This document shows positions 1-7,648 of a stretch of 64,000 bases of DNA, piece by piece. The translations under genes and the position numbers were made by a program. The notes beneath the pieces were generated by a model that was given only the letters and a program-made list of their open reading frames with translations, searched no databases and was not told where the DNA came from. The stretch lies in contig NZ_CDBK01000014.1 of NCBI RefSeq assembly GCF_000819785.1, positions 155,974 through 219,973 of the forward strand, in the 5' to 3' direction. Within the stretch, counting starts at the first letter, position 1; each line of letters opens with the position of its first letter. This DNA comes from Aeromonas caviae. Its GTDB lineage: Bacteria > Pseudomonadota > Gammaproteobacteria > Enterobacterales > Aeromonadaceae.

Positions 1-453
1 CTCGTGGTGATCCTTGGTTTCGCTGTTGAAGCCCCGCTCCAGGGTGGTCAACGGTTGGGCCGGGGCATTGGGCGAGCGCAGCAGCACGGCGCCCTGCTCG
101 CTCAGCAACTGGAAGTAGAGGTTGTGCTCGAATTCATGGCCATAGGGGGTGAACTCGTTGTCCTGGCCGAACTGGAAGAAGCCGCCCTTCTCGATGTGGG
201 GCGTCTCGGGGACGGCCTGCACCCACTCCTGGTACACGGTGCCGTTGCGCGGCAGCTCGCCGCTCTGCTTGAGATAGCGGCTGAGCAACTGGTTGGTGAT
301 GCGGGCGGACTGGGCGAGACGGGCATCAAACAGCTCTTCCATTTCGTGGTTGGCCTGCAGGTAGCCGATAAGGCCGCTGATGGCGAGGCTGAGGCTGACC
401 AGGGCCAGGATGCCGGAGAGCAGGAAACGGCGGATGGAACGGACACGGCTCAT
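1..453 (-). CDS. Two-component sensor histidine kinase, N-terminal part (runs off left edge)
   Basis: Inner-membrane sensor kinase, partner of the adjacent response regulator. Only the first 151 codons are in the window. They start MSRVRSIRRFLLSG, contain one transmembrane helix (about residues 9-30) and then a periplasmic sensor segment, as in QseC/TctE/PmrB-like kinases. The catalytic DHp and ATPase domains lie outside the window. The start codon overlaps the regulator stop by 4 bp (ATGA), so the two are translationally coupled. QseC-type is the likeliest assignment, but the signal cannot be told from this fragment. Confidence 0.8.
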   Translation of the reverse strand, partial: MSRVRSIRRFLLSGILALVSLSLAISGLIGYLQANHEMEELFDARLAQSARITNQLLSRYLKQSGELPRNGTVYQEWVQAVPETPHIEKGGFFQFGQDNEFTPYGHEFEHNLYFQLLSEQGAVLLRSPNAPAQPLTTLERGFNSETKDHHE

Positions 454-1142
454 GGGGCGGAGGCTCCTCTTGCGCCCTGGACGTCGAGCTGGGGCACGAT
501 GTAACCGACACCGCGAATGTTGCGGATGAGCTCGGGGAAAAATTTCTTGCGCAGATGGTGAATGTGCACCTCCACCGCGTTGCTCTCTGCCCCCTCGTCC
601 CAGCCGTAGAGGCTCTGTTGCAGTTGATCCCGGCTCAATACCCGGCCGCTCTGGGTGATGAGCTCCTGCAACAGCTTGTACTCATGGGGGGTGAGCTTGA
701 CCGGCTCGCCCCGATAGGTGACCTGTTGTGACGCGGGGAAGAGCTGCAGCTCCCCGTACTCCAGCACCGCCTGGGCCTGCCCCTTGCTGCGCCGCACCAG
801 GGCGCGCAGCCGGGCGTTGAGCTCCTGCAGGGCGAAGGGTTTGACCATGTAGTCGTCGGAGCCTGCATCCAGCCCCAGCACCCGGTCGTCCAGGGCATCA
901 CGGGCGGTCAGGATGAGCACGGGCAGGGTCTGCCCCTCCCGGCGCAACTTGCGCAGCAGGCTGATGCCGTCGATGTCCGGCAGGTTGAGATCCAGGACAA
1001 GGGCGGCAAACTCCTCGCTCTTGAGCGCCGAGAGGGCCGGCATCCCCTGCTGGAGCCAGTCCACCGTGTAGCCGCTGCTGCGCAGGGCATCCACCATGCC
1101 GTCTCCCAGCATCACATCATCTTCCACCAACAGGATCCGCAT
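450..1142 (-). CDS. OmpR-family response regulator (QseB/PmrA-like)
   Basis: DNA-binding response regulator of 230 aa. The N-terminal receiver domain begins MRILLVEDD (acidic pocket EDD), has the phospho-acceptor Asp in VLDLNLPDIDG and the conserved Lys in DDYMVKPF. The C-terminal winged helix ends in the usual VHIHHLRKKF...IRNIRGVGYI recognition and wing sequence. The start at 1142 is preferred over an upstream alternative because GAGGGAGAG sits 4 nt before it. It lies 81 bp downstream of the TPR gene of the thermostable-hemolysin operon, on the same strand. A CTTAAG-N5-CTTAAG repeat, the type of site PmrA/QseB proteins bind, stands in front of that operon, so this regulator probably controls it (inference). 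Confidence 0.9.
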   Translation of the reverse strand: MRILLVEDDVMLGDGMVDALRSSGYTVDWLQQGMPALSALKSEEFAALVLDLNLPDIDGISLLRKLRREGQTLPVLILTARDALDDRVLGLDAGSDDYMVKPFALQELNARLRALVRRSKGQAQAVLEYGELQLFPASQQVTYRGEPVKLTPHEYKLLQELITQSGRVLSRDQLQQSLYGWDEGAESNAVEVHIHHLRKKFFPELIRNIRGVGYIVPQLDVQGARGASAP

Positions 1143-1163
1143 TGTTCTCTCCCTCAAACGACA

Positions 1164-1193
1164 CTGCCCACCAGTATGCTAGCTGGTGGGCAG
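1164..1193 (-). repeat. 11-bp perfect inverted repeat between TPR gene and response regulator
   Basis: CTGCCCACCAG and CTGGTGGGCAG are separated by 8 nt. The hairpin lies after the TPR stop and 22 nt before the regulator start. No clear T-run follows on the minus strand, so it may be an attenuator or mRNA-stabilising hairpin that sets two-component expression below that of the upstream genes, rather than a full terminator. Confidence 0.5.
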
Positions 1194-1223
1194 AGTTGAA
1201 ATAGCACACTGTGCTGCTTGTAT

Positions 1224-1871
1224 TTACAGCTTGGCGAGACGCTCGCGAATTTCCATTCTGCGGCCCTCGTCCGCCACCTCGCGGCCAGGGCGCGCCGGGG
1301 CGGCCAGGGCCTTGTCCAGATAGATCTTCGCCTGTGCCTTGTCACCCTGATCCAGCAGGAAGTCGCCGTAGAAGAAGTTGGGGTCGATGCCGGTGGGATT
1401 GATGACCAGCGCCTGCTTGAGCAGCTTCTCCGCCTTCTCGTCATCACCAAAGCCCACCGGCCAGCCCGGTACCTGATAGTAGAGGGAGCCCAGGCTGGTG
1501 TAGGCCGAGCCTTCCAGCGCCTTGGGATCCTGCTTGATGGCGATCTCGAGCTTGGCCTTGGCCTCCTTCACCAGACCAAGGGCGCCGAGGCCGCCCTTGG
1601 CCCCCGCCCAGGTGCTCTTGACGATGGCGGACCAGATCAGCAGATCGGTGCGAAATGCCTCCTTGGCGCTCGCCTCATCGGCCTTGGCACTCAGGCTCTC
1701 CAGGCAGCTCTCCTTGGCTTTTCCGGTCTGCTGGTACTGGCAGTGGGCCCACTCCTGCTGAATGGTGGGCAGGGCATCGGCGGCCTGGGCCAGACCGCTT
1801 GCCAGCAGGCCTCCCAGGGCGAGCAACAGGGGGCCGTGACCAAATCGGGGACGGAAAGTGGCGTGCTTCAT
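1224..1871 (-). CDS. Secreted TPR-containing protein of the thermostable-hemolysin operon
   Basis: 215 aa. It starts MKHATFRPRFGHG and has a signal peptide (hydrophobic core LLLALGGLLASG, probable cleavage after AQA). The C-terminal half looks like two TPR-type helix pairs (KAEKLLKQALVINP and KAQAKIYLDKALAAP), resembling the TatT/TRAP T-component style of TPR protein, though that assignment is weak. Its start is 1 nt from the SDR stop, so it is the last gene of the coupled five-gene operon. A periplasmic TPR protein beside cytoplasmic biosynthetic enzymes suggests a role in handling or exporting the product (inference). No enzymatic motif is seen. Confidence 0.75.
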   Translation of the reverse strand: MKHATFRPRFGHGPLLLALGGLLASGLAQAADALPTIQQEWAHCQYQQTGKAKESCLESLSAKADEASAKEAFRTDLLIWSAIVKSTWAGAKGGLGALGLVKEAKAKLEIAIKQDPKALEGSAYTSLGSLYYQVPGWPVGFGDDEKAEKLLKQALVINPTGIDPNFFYGDFLLDQGDKAQAKIYLDKALAAPARPGREVADEGRRMEIRERLAKL

Positions 1872-1872
1872 C

Positions 1873-2721
1873 TCAATGTTCCTTCTCGTTTGTCGCACAG
1901 GCGGGATCGCTCCTGTGATCGGGGGCTGGGGAGGCGGTGCGGCGGGCGTGGCGCTCGATGATCGGGCGCTGCTTGGCCAGGGCCATGTCCACCAAGGCGG
2001 GCAGCAGGCCGTTGAGCCGCACAAAGAGCTTTTCCGGCCAGCCGAGCCAGCGGCGGCGTGTCTCGTTGCACAAGGCGATGACGGCCTCCTCGGCCACGTC
2101 CTGTGGGCTGTCGGTCCGGGTGCCGAGCTCGGCATTCATGGCATAGGCCGCCTCGGAGTTGAGGTGGGTGCGGGTGGCACGGGGGGCAAAGTGCAGCACC
2201 TTGATGCCGGTTCCCTCCAGCTCCCGCCCCAGGGACTCGCTGAAGCCGCGCATGGCGAACTTGCTGGCGCAATAGACGCTGTAGCCGGCAAAACCGATGG
2301 CCCCGAGGCTGGAGCCGATGTTCATGATGATGGCGGGCTTGCGCAGCCGGGGCAGCAGGGCCCGGGTGAGCTGGATGGGCGCCTCGACGTTGAGCAGCAA
2401 CTGGCGTGTCACCTGCTCGCTGCTCTGATCTTCCAGCCAGGCGAACTGGTTGCAGCCCGCACTGTTGATGAGCACGTCCAGCCCCTCGTCCAGGGCCGGA
2501 TGTTGCAGCAGCTGCGCCCGCTCATGGGGAGAGCCGAGATCGGCCGTCACCGTCTGGTGGCGATCCGGATGAGGCAGCTCCCGGCGCAGGCGCTCCAGGG
2601 CGCTGGCCCGACGACCGTGCAGCAGCAGATGGGCACCCTGGGCCGCCAGTTCATGGGCCAGGGCTTCACCAATGCCGCCACTGGCGCCAGTCAGCAGTAT
2701 GCGTTTGCCTTCAAGCTTCAT
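1873..2721 (-). CDS. Short-chain dehydrogenase/reductase (SDR)
   Basis: NAD(P)-dependent oxidoreductase of 282 aa with an intact classical SDR fold: TGASGGIG cofactor loop (residues 11-18), NSAG at 86-89, Ser137/138, Tyr150 and Lys154 (YCASK) as catalytic residues. The C-terminus (after about 200) is longer than a minimal SDR and ends in a basic, Pro-rich tail. The start overlaps the stop of the diiron-like gene by 4 bp (ATGA). Within the operon it probably reduces or oxidises a carbonyl/alcohol on the ligase or oxygenase product; the substrate is unknown. Confidence 0.88.
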   Translation of the reverse strand: MKLEGKRILLTGASGGIGEALAHELAAQGAHLLLHGRRASALERLRRELPHPDRHQTVTADLGSPHERAQLLQHPALDEGLDVLINSAGCNQFAWLEDQSSEQVTRQLLLNVEAPIQLTRALLPRLRKPAIIMNIGSSLGAIGFAGYSVYCASKFAMRGFSESLGRELEGTGIKVLHFAPRATRTHLNSEAAYAMNAELGTRTDSPQDVAEEAVIALCNETRRRWLGWPEKLFVRLNGLLPALVDMALAKQRPIIERHARRTASPAPDHRSDPACATNEKEH

Positions 2722-3374
2722 TGGCAGGATCCCGTGAGCTGATAGAGCATGTCGCCATAGAGGCGGTAGACCACCTTGGCGGCGTGAATGATGGCGGCCT
2801 GATCGGCGGCATCTTCCACCCGGTTCATCAGGGATTCGAAGAACTTGAGGTGCTCCTGGTCCAGGGCCCCGTGGGAGCTCAGGTAGCTCATGGCCTGGGG
2901 CGGCAGACCCAGACCGCTCTTGAGCTGGTCGGCGACGGTCAGGGCGATGGCGACGCTGGTGCCTTCCAGCACCTGCACCATGCCGAAGAAGCCCATGGGG
3001 TTGCCGCGCTGGATCTGATCGTAGAGGAAGGCCACCATCAGCTCGATGGGCAGGCCCGGCTGGCCGTGGCGCACCGCCTCGGCATCACCGCCGCAGGCAC
3101 GGATGTCGTTCAGGATCCACTCCTGATGGCCGTACTCCTCGTCAATGTACTCCCTGATGGCGCCTCGCACCCATTCGTACTCCTGCCCCAGTTTGCCGCC
3201 GGTGGCCATCAGGAGCGGCACCGTGTGGCGCACGTGGTAGTAGGCTTGTGCCAGGAAGGCGAGGTAGGTGTCACGGCTGATGTCGCCGCGGCGGCAGGCC
3301 TCGATGATGGGGGCGTTGAACAGGCGTTCGCGTTCGCAGGCGGTGGCTTGTTGCAGGGTCTGGTAGAAGCTCAT
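2718..3374 (-). CDS. Heme-oxygenase-like diiron (HDO/TenA-PqqC fold) enzyme
   Basis: 218 aa, all-helical, of the iron-containing redox enzyme/TenA-PqqC-like superfamily. Candidate metal ligands visible are Glu80 and His83 (EEYGHQEW), Glu137 (VLEGTS), His168, Asp172 and His175 (SHGALDQEHLKFF), the Glu/His/Asp pattern expected of heme-oxygenase-like dimetal oxidases such as UndA or BesC. The start MSFYQTL (3374) gives a 4-bp ATGA overlap with the ligase gene and is preferred to an upstream in-frame start. Likely oxidises (desaturates, hydroxylates or fragments) an acyl intermediate; thiaminase activity is an alternative but does not suit the neighbours. Confidence 0.78.
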   Translation of the reverse strand: MSFYQTLQQATACERERLFNAPIIEACRRGDISRDTYLAFLAQAYYHVRHTVPLLMATGGKLGQEYEWVRGAIREYIDEEYGHQEWILNDIRACGGDAEAVRHGQPGLPIELMVAFLYDQIQRGNPMGFFGMVQVLEGTSVAIALTVADQLKSGLGLPPQAMSYLSSHGALDQEHLKFFESLMNRVEDAADQAAIIHAAKVVYRLYGDMLYQLTGSCQ

Positions 3375-4852
3375 GAGGTCTCTCCTGTGAGGCATTGGCT
3401 GATCTGCCGGGAAAAATGGTGATAAATCTCGTTGCGACGGGGGCGCCCGTTGGCCGTCAGCAGGCCAGGGAGCTGATCCAGGGCGACCGGCAACCAGTGA
3501 TGGATGCGGGCGTAATCGGGCAACTGCTGGTTGAGCCGGGCAATCTGCTCTGGCAATTGGGACTGGCTGCCCGGCAGCGGCTGGATAAGGGCCACGTTGG
3601 CGGGCTGACCGTCACCGAAGATGACGATGCGGGCGATGGCCGGGCAGAGCTGGGCCTGGGCTTCCACCCACTCCGGGGAGAAGTTGCGACCAAAGGCGGT
3701 GATCTGCACGTTCTTCTTGCGCCCCGTGATATGGAGATAGCCCTCCTCGTCGATCCGACCTAGATCCCCTGTGGCGATCTGGCTGCCCGTCTCGCCCTCT
3801 TCCCCTAGGTAGCCCAGCATGGCGCTGCCGCTGACCATGACTTCGCCGTCTGCGGCGATCGTCACCTGGCAGTGGGGCAGGGGCAGGCCGACGCTGCCGG
3901 GACGATCCCCGTGGGGGCCGTTCAGGGCGACCACGGAGCCGCATTCGGAGAGACCGTATCCCTCATAGACCGGCAGCCCCGCCGCACGGGCGTGAGCGAT
4001 GAGTTCGGGGGCGACCTTGCCGCCGCCCACGGCGACGAAGCGCAGGGTGCCGAGCTGTGTTGCCAGGGCAGGGGTATTGAGGCACAGGGCCAGCAGCAGG
4101 CGCAGCAACTCGGGGACCAGCACCAGGCTGTGGCTGGGCCAGCGCAGCAGTGCCTGGGCCAGGGCCGCAGGATCCAGCTTGCTGGAGCCCGAGAAGCCGA
4201 GTTCCCCCAGGGAGGGGATGCGGCTGCAGGCGCCGGTCAGCAGCGGTACATACAAGCCGGTCAGGTTCTCCAGCAAGGTGGTGAGGGGCAGCAGGGTCAG
4301 GTGTTTCTCAACCCGGGCAGGGGCCACCCGCAGGGCAAGGGATCCGCAGACCGCCGTCATCTGTTCCAGCGACAGGCAGACGCCCTTGGGTTGCCCCGTG
4401 GTGCCCGAGGTATAGGTGATCTTGGCGGTGCCTGCAGGCAGCTCGGGGAGGCGGGCCGGGATGCGGCGCCACAGGGGCACGGCCTGTTCATCGGGCCTGC
4501 CTGCCATGAGCACGAGGGGCGAGGCGGACTGCCACCCCTGGTGCTCCGGGCCGACCAGGGCGTCTGCTCCGCTGCTTTCAAGCAGCCACGTCTGCTGCGC
4601 CGGACTGAAGAAGTGGGGAACCGGGATGACCACGATGCCGGCCCAGGTGCAGGCGAGATCGATCAGCGCCCAGGGCAGGCCGTTGTCGAGTTGCAGGGCC
4701 AGGCGGCGGATGCCGGCCCCTTGCAGCACGCCTGCCAGTTGCTGGATCTGCTGCCACAGGCTCTGGTAATCCAGCTCACCCTGGCTGCCTAGCAGCGCAG
4801 GCTGGCGCGGGGTCTGGCTGGCATGGTGGGCGATGGTGTCGAACAGCGTCAT
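3371..4852 (-). CDS. AMP-forming acyl-CoA synthetase/ligase-like protein
   Basis: Adenylate-forming enzyme of 493 aa. Visible motifs: P-loop YTSGTTGQPKG (147-157), a YEGYGLSE block, a TGDLGRIDEEGYLHITGR hinge, and a C-terminal lobe with FGRNFSPEWVE. In the A10 region the usual acyl-ligase Lys appears to be Arg470 (LTANGRPRR), unlike ordinary fatty-acyl ligases. The start at 4852 is chosen because it overlaps the hemolysin-like gene stop by 4 bp (ATGA). No carrier-protein gene is present in the operon, so the adenylate may go to CoA or directly to an amine. Substrate unknown; a fatty acid is the likeliest guess. Confidence 0.88.
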   Translation of the reverse strand: MTLFDTIAHHASQTPRQPALLGSQGELDYQSLWQQIQQLAGVLQGAGIRRLALQLDNGLPWALIDLACTWAGIVVIPVPHFFSPAQQTWLLESSGADALVGPEHQGWQSASPLVLMAGRPDEQAVPLWRRIPARLPELPAGTAKITYTSGTTGQPKGVCLSLEQMTAVCGSLALRVAPARVEKHLTLLPLTTLLENLTGLYVPLLTGACSRIPSLGELGFSGSSKLDPAALAQALLRWPSHSLVLVPELLRLLLALCLNTPALATQLGTLRFVAVGGGKVAPELIAHARAAGLPVYEGYGLSECGSVVALNGPHGDRPGSVGLPLPHCQVTIAADGEVMVSGSAMLGYLGEEGETGSQIATGDLGRIDEEGYLHITGRKKNVQITAFGRNFSPEWVEAQAQLCPAIARIVIFGDGQPANVALIQPLPGSQSQLPEQIARLNQQLPDYARIHHWLPVALDQLPGLLTANGRPRRNEIYHHFSRQISQCLTGETS

Positions 4853-5514
4853 TGCGCGCACCTCCTGTCGATGTCGGCATGGTTAAAAAGGCGGGGCATG
4901 GGCCCCAGCAGGTTGAGCAGCAGGCTGCTCTGTGCGAGCACCTCGCGCCCCTGGTTGATGTCGCCTGCCATCACCTTGGGCTGGCAGCGGTAGTATTCGC
5001 CCCAGGCGCTGGCATCCTCTCCCACCTGATGGGCCTGGGCGGGGGCCAGCTCCACCGGGTTGAGACGCAGGCGGGTAAAGCTGTTGCGCAGCTTGGCGGT
5101 GCCGGTGAACACCACGTAGTCCAGGGCGTTGTCACACAGCAGACGGCACAGCGCGGCAAACATCAGGCGGGCGTGACCCGGTTCGCTGCAGGCAAGATTG
5201 CCCACTTCGATGATGCGGTGGCGGGCCGGACGGACCCCGAGACGGGTCTCGATGGCGGCCTCGACAGGCTGCTCCAGATATTGCTCCAGATAGAGCGGTT
5301 GCTCGTGCTCGCCATGGCAGGCCTGGTTGAGGCCGCAGGCACCGACCAGCACGCCATCTGCCCGGTAGAGCCCGAGCAGGCAGGGCAGAAAATGGGGAAT
5401 GCGGGCGTTGAACTCGAGGGTGTAGGCGGCCTGGATATAGGTTTGCAGCGCCATGACCTGCTGCGGGGATTCGGCCAGGATCAACCGGTAGGGGGCTTGG
5501 ATCTCGATGGTCAT
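4849..5514 (-). CDS. Thermostable hemolysin (delta-VPH) family protein, acyltransferase-like
   Basis: 221 aa, first gene of the operon. It resembles the T_hemolysin family, named after Vibrio parahaemolyticus delta-VPH. It lacks a signal peptide or pore-like repeats. The order of conserved blocks (GLYRADGVLVGACGL, then EVGNLACSEPGHARLMFAAL, then VVFTGTAKLRNSFTRLRL) resembles GNAT/LuxI-type acyltransferases, so an N- or O-acyltransferase role is more credible than a true cytolysin (inference). AGAGAAGGAG lies 6 nt before the ATG, a strong ribosome-binding site. A PmrA-type box lies about 45-60 bp upstream. Confidence 0.8.
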   Translation of the reverse strand: MTIEIQAPYRLILAESPQQVMALQTYIQAAYTLEFNARIPHFLPCLLGLYRADGVLVGACGLNQACHGEHEQPLYLEQYLEQPVEAAIETRLGVRPARHRIIEVGNLACSEPGHARLMFAALCRLLCDNALDYVVFTGTAKLRNSFTRLRLNPVELAPAQAHQVGEDASAWGEYYRCQPKVMAGDINQGREVLAQSSLLLNLLGPMPRLFNHADIDRRCAQ

Positions 5515-5558
5515 GGTTGGCTCCTTCTCTTGCGATGGGATGAGAGTAAAAGGGCAAA

Positions 5559-5575
5559 CTTAAGAAACCCTTAAG
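5559..5575 (-). promoter_or_regulatory. PmrA/QseB-like direct-repeat box upstream of the hemolysin operon
   Basis: CTTAAG-AAACC-CTTAAG is two exact hexamers on an 11-bp pitch, matching the published (C/T)TTAA(G/T)-N5-(C/T)TTAA(G/T) type of box for PmrA-subfamily regulators. On the minus strand a weak -10 (TACTCT, 5543-5548) lies 10 bp downstream, and the first start codon is at 5514. The operon is followed by a regulator of this subfamily, consistent with autoregulation. Confidence 0.6.
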
Positions 5576-5701
5576 GCGCAAAAAAAGACGAAAAAAACTG
5601 GCGGGGGGTGAACGGGGGCCGATGGGGGCACTAGACAAAACAGTTGCCAGCAGCGGGCGTGGCAGGCAATCTGCCCCGCTGTCGCCACCCGAGGAGCTGC
5701 C

Positions 5702-6343
5702 ATGTCATCCCCTGTTCACTGTCCCCTGTGTCTCTCCCCTCGGCACCATGCCCTGCCGGTGGCGGGCAAGGGCTATTATCGCTGCCTGGCGTGCGAGCTG
5801 GTCTGGATGGACGAGGCGGACCACCTGGACGAGGGGGCCGAGAAGGCGGTCTATGACGGGCACGACAACCGGGTGGATGATCCCCGCTACCGGGCCTTTC
5901 TGATGCGCGCCTTTGGCGAGGTGCTGGCCCGGGTGTCGCCTCCTGCCAGCGGCCTCGATTTTGGCTGCGGCCCCGGGCCCGCCCTCATCGCCATGGGGCG
6001 GGAGGCGGGCTTCGAGATGGCGGGCTACGACAAGTTCTATGCCGACGATCCCGAGTGCCTGACAAGGCAATATGACTTCATCACCAGCACCGAGGTGATA
6101 GAGCACATCGCCACCCCCCGCGCCGTGCTGGACACGCTCTGGGGCTGTCTCAAGCCCGGCGGGGTGCTGGTGTTGCAGACCCAGCGGGTGCTGGGGGACG
6201 AGCGCTTCAAGACCTGGCGCTATCGCCACGATCCCACCCACATCGTCTTCTTCGCCGAGGCCTCGTTCCGTGCCCTGGCGGTCCGCTGGCAGGCAGCGGT
6301 CGAGTTTCCTCATGCCGATGTGGCGGTGTTCACCAAACCCTGA
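5702..6343 (+). CDS. Class I SAM-dependent methyltransferase with N-terminal zinc ribbon
   Basis: 213 aa. An N-terminal CPLC...CLAC pair (about residues 8-34) looks like a small zinc ribbon. The methyltransferase core follows with motif I LDFGCGPG, an acidic loop YDKFY, STEVIEHI and LKPGGVL. GAGGAG lies 5 nt before the ATG. It is divergent from the hemolysin operon and about 75 bp from ycaQ. The methyl acceptor cannot be predicted; the zinc-ribbon plus MTase arrangement is common in uncharacterised methyltransferase-domain proteins. Confidence 0.85.
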   Translation: MSSPVHCPLCLSPRHHALPVAGKGYYRCLACELVWMDEADHLDEGAEKAVYDGHDNRVDDPRYRAFLMRAFGEVLARVSPPASGLDFGCGPGPALIAMGREAGFEMAGYDKFYADDPECLTRQYDFITSTEVIEHIATPRAVLDTLWGCLKPGGVLVLQTQRVLGDERFKTWRYRHDPTHIVFFAEASFRALAVRWQAAVEFPHADVAVFTKP

Positions 6344-6417
6344 GCCGGGCGTTTTCATTTGGCCATGAGTTGGGCATGCTGGTGGCCTGATACCCAGGAA
6401 CGGATGCCCCTATCTCC

Positions 6418-7638
6418 ATGTCGATCCCCCACCTCTCATTGCAAGACGCTCGCCACCTGCAGCTGGTGGCCCAGGGGCTGCTGACCCCGCGACGCGCCAG
6501 AGCAACCCCCGCCGACCTGCTCGCCTGCATTCGCCGCATGGCGTTGCTGCAGATAGACACCATCTCCGTGGTGGCTCGCAGCCCCTATCTGGTGCTGTTC
6601 AGCCGTCTCGGCCACTACGATCCGCGCTGGCTGGAACAACTGCTGGCCGATGGTGACCTCTTCGAATACTGGGCCCACGAGGCCTGTTTCGTCCCCCGGG
6701 AAGATTACCGGCTGCTGCGCCATCGCATGCTGGATCCCGCCGCCATGGGCTGGAAGTTCTCCGCCCAGTGGCTCAAGACCCACGGCGGCGAGATAGCGCA
6801 GATAGTGGAGCGCATTCGCCAGGATGGCCCGGTGCGGGCGGCAGACTTCGAGCGCAAGGGGGACAAGGGCAACGGCTGGTGGGACTGGAAGCCCGAAAAG
6901 CGCCACCTGGAGGTGCTGTTTACCGCAGGCCAGCTGATGGTGCGCGAACGGCGCAATTTCCAGCGGGTCTACGATCTCGCCGAGCGGGTCATGCCGGAGT
7001 GGAATGACGAGCGGGATCTGCCGAGTCCTGATCTCGCCCGGCGGGACATGGTGCGAGCCAGTTGCCGGGCGCTGGGGCTGGTCAAGACCGGCTGGGTGGC
7101 GGATTACTATCGCCTTAAACGGGGGAAATACGACGCCCTGCTCCACCAGCTGGCGGACGAGGGGGAGCTGTTGCCGGTACGAGTGGAGGGGTGGCAGCAC
7201 GGAGCCTTCGTTCACGCCTCCCTGGCCGATGAACTGGACCGGGCCCAGGCGGGCTCCCTCAAGGCGAGCCACACCGCCGTGCTCTCGCCCTTTGACCCGC
7301 TGGTGTGGGATCGCAAGCGGGCCAGCGAGTTGTTTGGTTTTGACTATCGCATCGAGTGCTATACCCCGGCCCCCAAGCGCCAGTACGGTTATTTCGTGCT
7401 GCCGTTGCTGCATCGCGGCAAGCTGGTGGGCAGGATGGACGCCAAGGCCCATCGCAAGGAGGGGGTGTTTGAGGTCAAGAGCCTCTATCTGGAAGACGGG
7501 ATCAGGGTGACCCGGACCCTGGCCCAGGATCTGGGCAAGGCCATCCAGAAGCTGGCGGAGTGGCACCAGACCCCGCTGGTGCGTTATGGCAACGTTCCTG
7601 CTCCCTTGTTGGCTCAATGGCAGGAGGTGGCACGCTGA
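6418..7638 (+). CDS. ycaQ: YcaQ-type winged-helix DNA glycosylase (crosslink repair)
   Basis: 406 aa, about the length of E. coli YcaQ, a glycosylase that unhooks DNA interstrand crosslinks. The catalytic Q-x-D-type motif is present as LLQIDTIS (Gln45, Asp47). Other family features are EYWAHEACFVP, a winged-helix region in the middle, and LSPFDPLVWDRKR towards the C-terminus. The protein is cytoplasmic and stands alone. It is convergent with the TetR gene with a gap of only 10 bp, and no terminator hairpin is seen between them. Confidence 0.88.
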   Translation: MSIPHLSLQDARHLQLVAQGLLTPRRARATPADLLACIRRMALLQIDTISVVARSPYLVLFSRLGHYDPRWLEQLLADGDLFEYWAHEACFVPREDYRLLRHRMLDPAAMGWKFSAQWLKTHGGEIAQIVERIRQDGPVRAADFERKGDKGNGWWDWKPEKRHLEVLFTAGQLMVRERRNFQRVYDLAERVMPEWNDERDLPSPDLARRDMVRASCRALGLVKTGWVADYYRLKRGKYDALLHQLADEGELLPVRVEGWQHGAFVHASLADELDRAQAGSLKASHTAVLSPFDPLVWDRKRASELFGFDYRIECYTPAPKRQYGYFVLPLLHRGKLVGRMDAKAHRKEGVFEVKSLYLEDGIRVTRTLAQDLGKAIQKLAEWHQTPLVRYGNVPAPLLAQWQEVAR

Positions 7639-7648
7639 GGAAGGACGC

